Below are positions 9,308 to 17,724 of a stretch of DNA of 64,000 nucleotides, one piece after another (position 1 is the stretch's first letter; the number at the start of each line of letters is the position of its first letter). Source of the DNA: Flavobacterium notoginsengisoli. GTDB lineage: Bacteria > Bacteroidota > Bacteroidia > Flavobacteriales > Flavobacteriaceae. The notes beneath the pieces were generated by a model that saw only the letters and a list, made by a program, of their open reading frames with translations, made no database searches and had not been told where the DNA came from. The DNA lies in NCBI RefSeq assembly GCF_014207905.1, contig NZ_JACHLB010000001.1:806625-870624 (forward strand), read 5' to 3'. A program made the position numbers and the translations under genes.

Positions 9308-10546
9308 TTAGGCATCTAATTCTCCTGCAATTACGTTCAAACTTGAAAGAATGATAATTGCATCAGAAAGCATGGCACCTTTAATCATTTCTGGGAATGC
9401 TTGATAATAAATAAAGCATGGTCTTCTGAAATGTAATCTATATGGAGTTCTACTTCCGTCTGTAACTAAATAGAAACCGATTTCTCCATTTCCTCCTTCT
9501 ACAGGGTGATAGATTTCTGCAACTGGTACAGGAACTTCTCCCATTACGATCTTAAAGTGATAAATTAAAGATTCCATAGAAGTATAAACATCTTCTTTTG
9601 GAGGAAGATAGTAATCTGGAACTTCAGCGTGATATTCGTTTCCTGGAGGCATTTTTTCTAATGCCTGACGAATAATGCTTAAACTTTCCCAAACTTCAGC
9701 ATTACGAACACAGAAACGATCGTAAGTATCTCCTGATTTTCCAACAGGAACGATAAAATCAAAATCTTCGTAAGATGAATAAGGTTGTGCTACACGTACA
9801 TCGTAATCAACTCCGGCAGCACGTAAGTTTGGACCTGTAAATCCGTAAGCCATTGCTTTTTCAGCAGTAATTCCACCTACGTTAACAGTTCTATCAAGGA
9901 AAATTCTATTTCTCTCGAATAAGTTTTGGAATTCCTGCCATACTGGGGGGAATTCTTCAAGGAAAGTGTCTAGTTTTTTGAAAACTTCTGGAGACCAGTC
10001 TCTTTCAAAACCACCAATTCTTCCCATATTTGTAGTCAAACGAGCTCCGCAAATTTCTTCGTAGATTTCGTAGATTTTTTCTCTAAATTGAAAAACGTAT
10101 AAGAAACCAGTATACGCACCAGTATCTACACCCAAAATACCGTTACAGATAATGTGGTCGGTAATACGAGCCAACTCCATAACAATAACTCTTAAATATT
10201 GTGCTCTTTTAGGAACTTCAACACCTAATAGTTTTTCTACTGTCATCCACCATCCCATATTATTAATAGGAGAAGAACAATAGTTCATACGGTCTGTAAG
10301 AGGTGTAATTTGATAAAAAGGACGATTCTCGGCAATTTTTTCGAAAGCTCTGTGGATGTAACCAATAGTCGGTTCAGCCTCAAGAATTTTTTCACCATCC
10401 ATTAAAAGGATATTTTGAAAAATACCGTGAGTCGCAGGGTGAGTTGGACCTAAATTCAGAACAGAAAGCTCGCTTCCGTCTTCGTTAAGTCTTTCCTTAA
10501 TTATTTTAGCATAACGATGCTCTGGTGGTAATAATAGTTCTGACAT
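9308..10546 (-). CDS. nuoD: NADH-quinone oxidoreductase subunit D (49 kDa)
   Basis: The 412-residue quinone-site subunit, evolved from NiFe-hydrogenase large subunits. It shows the quinone-loop start NLGPTHPATHG, the ARITDHIICN region and MGRIGGFERDWS; the C-terminal YLVTDGSRTPYRLHFRRPCF is conserved. It is separate from nuoC here, unlike the fused nuoCD of enterobacteria. The stop lies just after the last residues AGELDA. Confidence 0.97.
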   Translation of the reverse strand: MSELLLPPEHRYAKIIKERLNEDGSELSVLNLGPTHPATHGIFQNILLMDGEKILEAEPTIGYIHRAFEKIAENRPFYQITPLTDRMNYCSSPINNMGWWMTVEKLLGVEVPKRAQYLRVIVMELARITDHIICNGILGVDTGAYTGFLYVFQFREKIYEIYEEICGARLTTNMGRIGGFERDWSPEVFKKLDTFLEEFPPVWQEFQNLFERNRIFLDRTVNVGGITAEKAMAYGFTGPNLRAAGVDYDVRVAQPYSSYEDFDFIVPVGKSGDTYDRFCVRNAEVWESLSIIRQALEKMPPGNEYHAEVPDYYLPPKEDVYTSMESLIYHFKIVMGEVPVPVAEIYHPVEGGNGEIGFYLVTDGSRTPYRLHFRRPCFIYYQAFPEMIKGAMLSDAIIILSSLNVIAGELDA

Positions 10547-10567
10547 TTTATAATGTTGAATTATTTT

Positions 10568-11089
10568 TTAGCAATTTGTTGTTGTTCTTCCGAAGAATCT
10601 GTCATCTTTGTCGGTTCTTCCGCTGTCTTCCATTGGGAATTCTTTTCTCATTGGATGAGACTGCATTTCATCCATATTTAAAATACGTTTCAATTGAGGA
10701 TGTCCGATAAAGTCAATTCCAAAAAAATCGAAAGTTTCTCTTTCCATCCAGTTTGAACTCAAGAATATATTTGAAACCGATTTGATTTCAGGTTTTTCTC
10801 CGTTTAGAAAAACTTTAATCTTCAATCTTTTGTTTTCGTACCAGTTGTGTAAGTGATAAACAACTGCAAACTGACGCTCACTTTCATTGTCCGGGTAATG
10901 AATACCACATAAGTCAGTTAAGAAATGAAATTTTAATTCTGGATCGTTTTTAAGGAATAGAATTAACGGTGTAATTTTATCAGCCGAAGCTTCTAAAGAA
11001 AAAATATCTCTTTCTTGCTGAAAGTTAAAAACATCGTTATTGAATGTTTCAGTAAGTTTATCTTGGATCAGGGTGTTTTCTAAAGCCAT
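10568..11089 (-). CDS. nuoC: NADH-quinone oxidoreductase subunit C (30 kDa)
   Basis: A 173-residue scaffold subunit of the hydrophilic arm. The signature ERETFDFFGIDFIGHPQLKR near the C-terminus, followed by PMRKEFPMED, identifies the 30-kDa family. It starts one base after nuoB ends and leads into nuoD after 21 bases. Confidence 0.96.
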   Translation of the reverse strand: MALENTLIQDKLTETFNNDVFNFQQERDIFSLEASADKITPLILFLKNDPELKFHFLTDLCGIHYPDNESERQFAVVYHLHNWYENKRLKIKVFLNGEKPEIKSVSNIFLSSNWMERETFDFFGIDFIGHPQLKRILNMDEMQSHPMRKEFPMEDSGRTDKDDRFFGRTTTNC

Positions 11090-11090
11090 C

Positions 11091-11639
11091 TTATGAGATA
11101 TTATATGAAGCTAATAATTCTTGATATTCTGGTGAGCTTCTTCTTCTTACAGATTCACTTTTTACTAAATCTTGAAGTCTCATAACGCCATCTACAATTT
11201 GTTCTGGTCTTGGTGGACATCCTGGCACATATACGTCAACAGGGATAACTTTGTCAATTCCTTGAAGAACAGAATAAGTATCGAAAATTCCTCCTGAAGA
11301 AGCACAAGCTCCAACTGCAATTACCCAACGAGGTTCAGCCATTTGCTCGTAAACTTGTCTTAAGATAGGTGCCATTTTTTTAGAAATAGTTCCCATAACT
11401 AATAACATATCTGCTTGTCTAGGAGAGAAACTTACACGCTCAGAACCAAATCGAGCTAAATCGTAATGAGATGCCATTGTTGCCATGAATTCGATACCAC
11501 AGCATGAAGTCGCGAAAGGAAGCGGCCATAATGAGTTAGCTCTTGCTAAACCAACAACATCACTAAGTTTTGTAGCGAAGAAACCTTCACCAGTAACTCC
11601 TTCTGGCGGTGCAACCATATTTACTTTTGAATCGCTCAT
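11091..11639 (-). CDS. nuoB: NADH-quinone oxidoreductase subunit B (cluster N2)
   Basis: A 182-residue subunit that holds the terminal cluster N2 next to quinone. Ligand cysteines are visible as the tandem pair in [12 protein letters not shown], one in [10 protein letters not shown] and one in [11 protein letters not shown]. It follows nuoA after a 158-base repeat spacer. Confidence 0.97.
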   Translation of the reverse strand: MSDSKVNMVAPPEGVTGEGFFATKLSDVVGLARANSLWPLPFATSCCGIEFMATMASHYDLARFGSERVSFSPRQADMLLVMGTISKKMAPILRQVYEQMAEPRWVIAVGACASSGGIFDTYSVLQGIDKVIPVDVYVPGCPPRPEQIVDGVMRLQDLVKSESVRRRSSPEYQELLASYNIS

Positions 11640-11642
11640 TTT

Positions 11643-11784
11643 ATTTTAGATTTCTGATTTTAGATTTTAGATTTTTTTCAAAACATAAAAAGTAAAATCA
11701 ATTTTTTAAATCAATTTTTTGTTGAGGATTAAATTTTAAATTTTAATTCTAAATCGGTTAAATCTAAAATCAGAAATCTAAAAT
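11643..11784. repeat. 25-bp perfect inverted repeat in the nuoA-nuoB spacer
   Basis: Positions 11643-11667 and 11760-11784 are exact reverse complements, built from the words TTTAGAT and TTTCTGAT. The arms enclose 92 AT-rich bases. The stem could form in the nuo mRNA between nuoA and nuoB and might act on processing or stability, which is inference. There is no coding potential. Confidence 0.75.
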
Positions 11785-11797
11785 CTAAAATCTCTAA

Positions 11798-12163
11798 TTA
11801 TTCCCACTCTAAAGCTTTCTTTTTGATGATGTAAAAGAAACCAACCAAAAGTAAAGCCATGAAAACTATCATTTTTAACATTCCTTCAATTCCTAAGTCT
11901 TTGAAGTTTATCGCCCAAGGATAAAGGAAAATTACCTCTACGTCGAACAATACGAACAAAATGGCAACAAGGAAATATTTTACAGAAAAAGGAATACGAG
12001 CATTACCAACAGATTCGATACCACATTCGAAGTTTTTATCTTTTACTTCAGAGGTTCTTTTTGGGCCTAGTTTTCCAGAAATAATGATTGTTCCTACCAC
12101 AAAACCAACAGCTAGAATAAACTGCATTAAAATAGGAATGTAACTGTATTGATCAGATTGCAT
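11798..12163 (-). CDS. nuoA: NADH-quinone oxidoreductase subunit A
   Basis: A three-helix membrane subunit (ND3-like), 121 residues from the ATG at 12161-12163 (MQSDQYSYIPILMQ). It carries the conserved loop KDKNFECGIESVG with the family cysteine and the LFDVEVIFLYPWA helix with its acidic residues. The frame is open 21 codons further upstream, but that extension would begin upstream of the -7 box at 12196-12203, so the shorter start is preferred. It is the first gene of the nuo operon. Confidence 0.95.
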   Translation of the reverse strand: MQSDQYSYIPILMQFILAVGFVVGTIIISGKLGPKRTSEVKDKNFECGIESVGNARIPFSVKYFLVAILFVLFDVEVIFLYPWAINFKDLGIEGMLKMIVFMALLLVGFFYIIKKKALEWE

Positions 12164-12195
12164 AAACTTCGGTTTTATACTTAAAAAATGAGCCA

Positions 12196-12226
12196 CAAAG
12201 ATAACTTGGAAGTCTGTAAAACACAA
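12196..12226 (-). promoter_or_regulatory. Predicted promoter of the nuo operon
   Basis: Read on the minus strand, a TTG (-33 element, 12224-12226) is followed after 20 bases by TATCTTTG (12196-12203), matching the Bacteroidota vegetative pattern TTG-N19-20-TAnnTTTG. Transcription would begin some 25 bases before the nuoA start codon. Confidence 0.68.
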
Positions 12227-12328
12227 GCTAAAAAGGGTTTTAAGTAGGGTGCGAAACAGCGTTTATGCCTAATTTTTATTGATTATAAATAAGATGATGG
12301 TATTTTAGTATTTTTTTAAGAATTGTCC

Positions 12329-12365
12329 AAAAAAAAACGTCCCGATACTTCGGGACGTCTTTTGA
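12329..12365 (-). terminator. Rho-independent terminator after the cold-shock gene
   Basis: A 9-bp GC-rich stem (ACGTCCCGA at 12337-12345 with its complement at 12350-12358) closes a 4-base loop. On the minus strand it is followed by a long T run (the A run at 12329-12337), placing it about 45 bases after the csp stop codon. T residues also follow on the plus strand, so it could work both ways. Confidence 0.85.
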
Positions 12366-12405
12366 GACCATTCAGAGGCAAAAAAAATAAATTGCTATAT
12401 TTTTC

Positions 12406-12600
12406 TTAGATCACTGCTACTTTAGCAGCAACTTTCCCTTTTCTTCCTTCTTCTTCTTCATAGCTTACACGGTCACCTTCGCGTAATTCTTCCGCGTTAA
12501 TTCCTGAAGCGTGAACGAAGATGTCCTTTCCTGTTTCTTCGTCTGTAATGAATCCATAACCTTTAGACTCATTGAAAAATTTTACTGTACCTGTACGCAT
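12406..12600 (-). CDS. Cold-shock-domain RNA/DNA-binding protein
   Basis: A 64-residue single cold-shock domain, the usual length for CspA-type RNA chaperones. Both nucleic-acid-binding motifs are present: RNP1-like KGYGFITD and RNP2-like DIFVHAS. It acts in the cytoplasm by melting mRNA structure. It is a single-gene unit with its own promoter box and terminator. Confidence 0.96.
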   Translation of the reverse strand: MRTGTVKFFNESKGYGFITDEETGKDIFVHASGINAEELREGDRVSYEEEEGRKGKVAAKVAVI

Positions 12601-12629
12601 TGTAATTGTAATAATAATTTATAATAAAA

Positions 12630-12657
12630 CAAATGTAACATATAAATTCATACAAAA
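12630..12657 (-). promoter_or_regulatory. Predicted promoter of the cold-shock gene
   Basis: On the minus strand TACATTTG (12630-12637) fits the TAnnTTTG -7 box, with a TTTTG at 12653-12657 as a possible -33 element at rather short spacing (15 bases). Transcription would start about 20-25 bases before the ATG, so there is no long cold-shock leader. Confidence 0.5.
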
Positions 12658-12850
12658 GACATGTACGTGTTAATTTTTTGTAAAAATTATTGATTTACAG
12701 TGTTTTTACGTGGTTTATTGCATCAAATTTTATATGAAATACCATAATTTGAGAATCGTTAATTGTAAGAATATCCAAAATAATAATCTGTAGGAATTTA
12801 ATATTTAAAAAAAAGTCGATTTTAGGAATATTTTTATGTTTTTTAAGCAA

Positions 12851-12880
12851 AAAAGCGATTGAAATTCTTCAATCGCTTTT
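12851..12880 (-). terminator. Terminator downstream of aspS
   Basis: A perfect 13-bp stem (12851-12863 with 12868-12880) with a 4-base loop lies 28 bases after the aspS stop codon. The stem ends in A/T runs on both sides and so provides a T tract on the minus strand. Confidence 0.8.
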
Positions 12881-12907
12881 GGAGTATTTTAAGTTTTATA
12901 AAATTGT

Positions 12908-14659
12908 TTAAATAGCATCAATTTTAATGTGTAATTCTTTCAATTGAGCATCATCAATTGCTGCTGGAGCATCGATCATTACATCTCGTCCAGAATTATT
13001 TTTTGGGAAAGCAATAAAATCTCTAATCGTTTCCTGACCTCCTAAAATTGCAACTAATCTATCCAAACCAAATGCTAAACCTCCGTGTGGTGGTGCACCA
13101 AATTGGAAAGCATCCATTAAGAATCCGAATTGGGCTTTTGCTTCTTCTTCAGTAAATCCTAAATATTTGAACATTAATTGTTGTGTCGCTTTATCGTGAA
13201 TACGGATAGAACCTCCACCAATTTCATTTCCGTTCAAAACCATATCGTAAGCATTGGCACGAACTTTTCCTGGTTCTGTTTCTAACAAAGCCATATCTTC
13301 TGGTTTTGGAGACGTAAATGGGTGGTGCATAGCATGGTAACGTCCGCTTTCTTCGTCAAGTTCTAATAATGGGAAATCTACAACCCATAATGGCGCAAAT
13401 TCTTCAGGTTTACGCAATCCTAAACGAGTTGCTAATTCCATACGTAAAGCAGAAAGTTGCGCTCTTGTTTTGTTTGCAGGACCAGAAAGTACAAAAATCA
13501 TGTCTCCAGGATTTGCTTCTGTTGCTTTTGCCCAGTTTGCCAAATCATCTTGATCGTAGAATTTATCTACAGATGATTTATATGTTCCGTCTTCATTACA
13601 TTTTACGTAAACCATTCCAGACGCTCCAACTTGTGGACGTTTTACCCAGTCAATTAATCCATCGATTTCTTTACGAGTATAATTTCCTGCTCCTGGAACT
13701 GCAATTCCGACAACTAATTCTGCTGAATTAAATACTGGAAATTCTTTGTGCTGTGCAAATTCGTTTAACTCACCAAACTTCATTCCGAAACGAATGTCTG
13801 GTTTGTCATTTCCGTATGTTTTCATTGCATAATCGTAGGTAATTCTTGGGAATTTATCTACTTCAATGCCTTTAATTTCTTTTAATAGATGTCTCGTCAA
13901 ACCTTCAAAAACATTCAAAATGTCTTCTTGTTCTACAAATGCCATTTCGCAGTCAATCTGAGTAAACTCTGGCTGACGGTCTGCACGTAAATCTTCGTCA
14001 CGGAAACATTTCACAATTTGGAAATATTTATCCATTCCACCAACCATCAATAATTGTTTGAAAGTTTGTGGAGATTGTGGTAATGCATAAAACTGACCTT
14101 CGTTCATACGGCTTGGCACAACAAAATCTCTTGCACCTTCCGGAGTTGATTTGATTAAGTAAGGTGTTTCAACTTCGCAGAAATCTAAATCAGAAAGATA
14201 TTTACGAACTTCCATTGCCACTTTGTGACGGAATAATAGGCTATTTTTAACTGGATTTCTTCTGATATCCAAATAACGATATTTCATTCTGATATCTTCA
14301 CCACCGTCAGTTTCATCTTCAATTGTAAATGGAGGAGTAAGGGCAGTATTTAAAATCGTCAATTCTGAAACTAAAATTTCGATTTCGCCAGTCGGAATGT
14401 TTTTGTTTTTAGCTTCACGCTCAATAACAGTTCCTTTTACTTGAATAACAAATTCTCTTCCAAGAGTTTTTGCCAATTCAAAAACAGTTTTATCGGTACG
14501 GCTTTCGTCAAAAATAAGCTGTGTAATTCCGTAACGGTCACGTAAGTCAACCCAGTTCATAAATCCTTTATCGCGCGATTTTTGTACCCATCCCGCTAGT
14601 GTAACTTCCGTATTAATATTTGAGGCATTTAGTTCGCCGCAATTATGACTTCTATACAT
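12908..14659 (-). CDS. aspS: Aspartyl-tRNA synthetase
   Basis: Class II synthetase of 583 residues that charges tRNA-Asp. An N-terminal OB-fold anticodon-binding domain (residues about 1-110) is followed by the class II core: motif 1 around [14 protein letters not shown], motif 2 [18 protein letters not shown] and motif 3 [16 protein letters not shown], with the bacterial GAD insertion between motifs 2 and 3. The length fits the bacterial-type enzyme. Whether it also misacylates tRNA-Asn cannot be read from this sequence. Confidence 0.97.
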   Translation of the reverse strand: MYRSHNCGELNASNINTEVTLAGWVQKSRDKGFMNWVDLRDRYGITQLIFDESRTDKTVFELAKTLGREFVIQVKGTVIEREAKNKNIPTGEIEILVSELTILNTALTPPFTIEDETDGGEDIRMKYRYLDIRRNPVKNSLLFRHKVAMEVRKYLSDLDFCEVETPYLIKSTPEGARDFVVPSRMNEGQFYALPQSPQTFKQLLMVGGMDKYFQIVKCFRDEDLRADRQPEFTQIDCEMAFVEQEDILNVFEGLTRHLLKEIKGIEVDKFPRITYDYAMKTYGNDKPDIRFGMKFGELNEFAQHKEFPVFNSAELVVGIAVPGAGNYTRKEIDGLIDWVKRPQVGASGMVYVKCNEDGTYKSSVDKFYDQDDLANWAKATEANPGDMIFVLSGPANKTRAQLSALRMELATRLGLRKPEEFAPLWVVDFPLLELDEESGRYHAMHHPFTSPKPEDMALLETEPGKVRANAYDMVLNGNEIGGGSIRIHDKATQQLMFKYLGFTEEEAKAQFGFLMDAFQFGAPPHGGLAFGLDRLVAILGGQETIRDFIAFPKNNSGRDVMIDAPAAIDDAQLKELHIKIDAI

Positions 14660-14677
14660 GATCTAAATTTTAGATTG

Positions 14678-14685
14678 CAAAAGTA
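14678..14685 (-). promoter_or_regulatory. Predicted -7 box of aspS
   Basis: TACTTTTG on the minus strand, 19 bases before the aspS ATG, matches TAnnTTTG. No convincing -33 TTG at the ideal distance was found, so only the -7 element is claimed. Confidence 0.5.
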
Positions 14686-14816
14686 AATACAAAATTCAAT
14701 ATAATATAGTAAAGTGATAAGTTGATGCATAATAATTTCAAATAAATTGTTAATTGTGAAATTCCGAAGCTTTAATTTTTTAGTTTTGATTCTCTAAAAA
14801 ACAAATAATAATATCC

Positions 14817-15812
14817 ATGAAGAAACTTTTTGTTGCTGGTTTGGTAATTTTTAATGCTTTGAATGTTATAGGACAAAGCAATAATTCGATTAAATTCACT
14901 GCTAAAATCGAAAATAGAAACAGTGATACTTTAATAATAAGAGGAAAAGATAATTTTAAACAGGTAATTCCAATTGATAAAAAAGGAGTTTTTGCTGCCA
15001 CTTTTGATGCGCCAAAAGGATTTTACATGTTTTCTGACGGAAAAGAATCCTCAAACCTTTATTTAAAACCAAATTCTGAATTGAATCTAACGATGAATGC
15101 CAAAGAATTTGATGAAACAATTGTATATAAAGGTAAAGGTGTTAATGAAAGTAACTTTTTGGCACAGCAAGCTTTAAAAGATGAAACTTTTCAGAATGAT
15201 GCTTTCAAAAAAGAAGCGGGAGAGTTTACTACTTTATTAGATACTAAATTAAAGAAAGATACCGAAAATCTTGAAAAAGGTGATTTAGATGCTGAATTTA
15301 AAACTGCTTTAAAACGTAGTTTTGAAAGTTTTCACCAATATGCGTCTGAAGAGTACGAAAGAGCTGCAAAAGCAAATAAAATGATCGGAAAACCTTCTCC
15401 AGGTTTTGATTATGAGAATTTTAAAGGTGGAAAAACAAAACTTGCTGACTTGAAAGGGAAGTATGTTTACATAGATCTTTGGGCAACTTGGTGTGCACCT
15501 TGTAGAGCTGAGATTCCTTACTTGCAAAAGATTGAAGAGAAATACCACGGAAAAAATATTGAATTCGTAAGTATTTCTATCGATAAGCTGAAAGATAACG
15601 AAAAATGGAAAAAATTTGTGACAGATAAGCACCTTGGCGGAACGCAGCTTTTTGCTGATAAAGATTGGGAATCTGAGTTTGTTGTAAACTACGGAGTAAC
15701 TGGAATTCCGAGATTTATTTTAATTGATCCGAAAGGAAATATTGTGAAGTCGGATGCACCAAGACCATCTGATCCTGAGCTTGATAAAGAGCTTAGCGCC
15801 TTATTGAACTAA
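14817..15812 (+). CDS. TlpA-like thiol-disulfide oxidoreductase with N-terminal DUF4369-type domain
   Basis: A 331-residue exported protein: signal peptide (MKKLFVAGLVIFNALNVIGQ), then a beta-rich domain like the DUF4369 region of Bacteroidota (about residues 22-120), a helical linker, and a thioredoxin domain from about residue 195. The redox motif WCAPC is at residues 225-229 and the cis-proline segment GIPRF lies near 293. Such proteins reduce or isomerise disulfides, or supply reductant for cytochrome c maturation, in the periplasm. No partner gene is adjacent, so the substrate is unknown. It is a monocistronic unit with a terminator. Confidence 0.88.
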   Translation: MKKLFVAGLVIFNALNVIGQSNNSIKFTAKIENRNSDTLIIRGKDNFKQVIPIDKKGVFAATFDAPKGFYMFSDGKESSNLYLKPNSELNLTMNAKEFDETIVYKGKGVNESNFLAQQALKDETFQNDAFKKEAGEFTTLLDTKLKKDTENLEKGDLDAEFKTALKRSFESFHQYASEEYERAAKANKMIGKPSPGFDYENFKGGKTKLADLKGKYVYIDLWATWCAPCRAEIPYLQKIEEKYHGKNIEFVSISIDKLKDNEKWKKFVTDKHLGGTQLFADKDWESEFVVNYGVTGIPRFILIDPKGNIVKSDAPRPSDPELDKELSALLN

Positions 15813-15870
15813 ATTATTTACGAAATTTATAACGTTATCGTAAAACGTCTTTTTTTATAAAATACCAGTA

Positions 15871-15898
15871 AAACCAGTGCTTTAGCGCTGGTTTTTTC
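15871..15898 (+). terminator. Terminator after the TlpA-like gene
   Basis: A 10-bp stem (15871-15880 with 15885-15894, one G-T pair) and a TTTA loop is followed by a T run. It ends transcription about 60 bases after the stop codon. Confidence 0.85.
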
Positions 15899-15982
15899 TT
15901 TTTAGACACTTTTCCAATGTTAAGTTTTCACTCAATGTTACCAAATTGTTAAGCAAAAGTTTTTTTAATGTAAACTATTAAC

Positions 15983-15990
15983 TATATTTG
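15983..15990 (+). promoter_or_regulatory. Predicted -7 box for the MORN-repeat gene
   Basis: TATATTTG matches TAnnTTTG and is placed 33 bases before the ATG at 16024. The upstream region is T-rich but lacks a clear TTTG at -33. Confidence 0.5.
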
Positions 15991-16023
15991 ATAACGATTT
16001 GATAACATTTAAATACCTACGAT

Positions 16024-16371
16024 ATGAAAAAGTGTGTGATTTTAGCGGCTGTTTTATTCTCTGGAATTCTAACAGCACAAGAAGGTAAACCTGAGTTAGA
16101 AGCTGTTGGTAATAAAGTAAAAGCTACTTATTATTATGACAATGGAAGAATACAGCAGGAAGGCTTTTTTAAAGATGGAAAATTGGACGGTGTTTGGGTA
16201 TCTTATGATGAAAGGGGAAATAAAACTGTAGAAGGTGAATATACCGAGGGATTAAAAACTGGAAAATGGATGTTTTTCAATGAAAAAAATCTTACCGAAG
16301 TAGCTTACGCTGACAGTAAAGTGAGTTCAGTTAAGAATATACAAAAAAACGCTGTTGCCAACAGAAACTAA
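16024..16371 (+). CDS. Small exported MORN_2-repeat protein
   Basis: A 115-residue protein with a signal peptide (cleavage near ILTAQ) and two to three copies of the YDNGRIQQEGFFKDGKLDGVW-like motif (residues about 40-95; tyrosine, G, K-L/G-W pattern), typical of MORN_2/YwqK-like proteins. These repeats form short beta-hairpins of uncertain function at the cell envelope. It is a single gene bounded by its own promoter box and a terminator. Confidence 0.8.
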   Translation: MKKCVILAAVLFSGILTAQEGKPELEAVGNKVKATYYYDNGRIQQEGFFKDGKLDGVWVSYDERGNKTVEGEYTEGLKTGKWMFFNEKNLTEVAYADSKVSSVKNIQKNAVANRN

Positions 16372-16396
16372 TTAAGAAAGATTTCTTAGATAAATT

Positions 16397-16424
16397 AAAC
16401 CGTTCTTTTCAGGACGGTTTTTTT
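16397..16424. terminator. Bidirectional terminator between convergent genes
   Basis: A 10-bp stem (16397-16406 with 16411-16420, one G-T pair) followed by a T run. It serves the MORN gene on the plus strand and touches the stop codon of the convergent PepSY gene on the minus strand. Confidence 0.8.
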
Positions 16425-17535
16425 ATGCTTTAGATTTTCTGCTTTTAAAACTTCTTCCGTACCAAATTATAAATCCTGTCACCGGAAGCGCTGCAGCAAA
16501 TAAGCTCACTATAAAAGCAATAATTTTTCCAGGCAAATCGAGTACTTGTCCTGTATGAATTCCGTAATTCATTTCTACAACCTGTAGACCAAGAGTTTTA
16601 TTTTCGAAAGGCTGTTTGTCAATGAGTTTTCCATTGCTAGGATGAAAATAATAATTGCTTTGATGGTCGTAACGCAATGTATGCGGATAAGTTCCTGTAC
16701 TGATAATATCTCCTTTCTGTTGCGGAATTAATACAAACATCATTTCAGCATTTGGCTTCAATTTTTGAGTCTGAATATAAGCACGATCAATTGCTGTAAT
16801 TGAATTGGTTTTGAATTGTGTTGTGTCAATAACAGGGAGTTTTGTTTCAGCGACTTTGTCTCCACCAAAATTGAAAGTTTTATAAATTCCATCACCAACC
16901 CATTCGTATGTAAAAGTAAGTCCTGTTATGGCTAAAATTAAAGCAATAATAGAAATGTAGAATCCTGAAGTATTGTGCCAATCATAATTGACACGGCGCC
17001 ATTTGGCAGACCATTTTACAGTAAGACTTCTTTTTAGATCAGATCTTTTTTTAGGCCACCATTGAATAATTCCAGAAATCAATAAAAGAATAAAAATTAT
17101 GGTTGCGCCGCCGATAATATGTTTTCCTATATAATCAGGAAGCAGCAAATACAAATGAATATATTCGACAATAATAAAAAAATCTGTTTCTGGATTTTCT
17201 GTCTTTAAATACTGACCCGTATAAGGATTAAAATAGAGATATAAATTTTCAGTATCTGAATAAGTGTAAACAATTGCCGAGCGATTTTTTCCATAATAGG
17301 AAATCATACTGACTTTATTCTTGGGAAGAATTTCTTTTGCTTTTTCTGCTAAATCTGATGGTAGAATAAAAGGTTTGTTTTGAGGTTCAACCAAACGCCA
17401 TTCTTTTCGTGTAATATCTTTTATTTCGTCATGAAAACAGAAAATACATCCAGTAACACTTATGATAAAAACAATAAGCCCAGAAATTAATCCGAGCCAT
17501 TTATGTAAAAATCGTATTTGCGTTTTGAATCCCAT
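16423..17535 (-). CDS. PepSY-associated transmembrane protein (PiuB/iron-type)
   Basis: A 370-residue inner-membrane protein with four main helices: near the N-terminus (HKWLGLISGLIVFIISVTG), around residue 165, around residue 215 (DWHNTSGFYISIIALILAIT) and at the C-terminus. PepSY-like periplasmic segments lie between. Histidines in HKW, FHDE, DWHNTSG and IHTG suggest heme or metal ligands, as in the flavin/heme reductase-like members of the family. The start is set at MGFKTQIRFLHKW (17533-17535); the frame is open 35 codons upstream but that stretch looks non-coding. Possibly a ferric-siderophore reductase-like protein. Confidence 0.85.
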   Translation of the reverse strand: MGFKTQIRFLHKWLGLISGLIVFIISVTGCIFCFHDEIKDITRKEWRLVEPQNKPFILPSDLAEKAKEILPKNKVSMISYYGKNRSAIVYTYSDTENLYLYFNPYTGQYLKTENPETDFFIIVEYIHLYLLLPDYIGKHIIGGATIIFILLLISGIIQWWPKKRSDLKRSLTVKWSAKWRRVNYDWHNTSGFYISIIALILAITGLTFTYEWVGDGIYKTFNFGGDKVAETKLPVIDTTQFKTNSITAIDRAYIQTQKLKPNAEMMFVLIPQQKGDIISTGTYPHTLRYDHQSNYYFHPSNGKLIDKQPFENKTLGLQVVEMNYGIHTGQVLDLPGKIIAFIVSLFAAALPVTGFIIWYGRSFKSRKSKA

Positions 17536-17630
17536 TTTTTGATTAAAAGCGTAAAAGTATACGCAAAATCTAAACGGGACAAATAATTCTAAAGTATTTT
17601 GTTTGTAAGTGTAAGCGTTTGAAAAAGAAA

Positions 17631-17702
17631 AATCTCGCAAAGACGCTAAGTCGCAAAGAATTATTAAATAAAAACTTGGTGGCTTAGCGTCTTTGCGAGA
17701 TT
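17631..17702. repeat. 20-bp perfect inverted repeat in a gene spacer
   Basis: 17631-17650 and 17683-17702 are exact reverse complements (arm contains TCTCGCAAAGACGC), separated by 32 bases that hold a further TCGCAAAG copy. It lies between two PepSY genes. It resembles the dispersed spacer repeats of Flavobacterium genomes rather than a terminator, as no T run follows. Confidence 0.8.
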
Positions 17703-17724
17703 AAAATTTTTTGTAAAAGCTTAA

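Noticed and set aside
13369..13731. 120-codon plus-strand frame
   Set aside because: Antisense shadow inside aspS with no independent signals.
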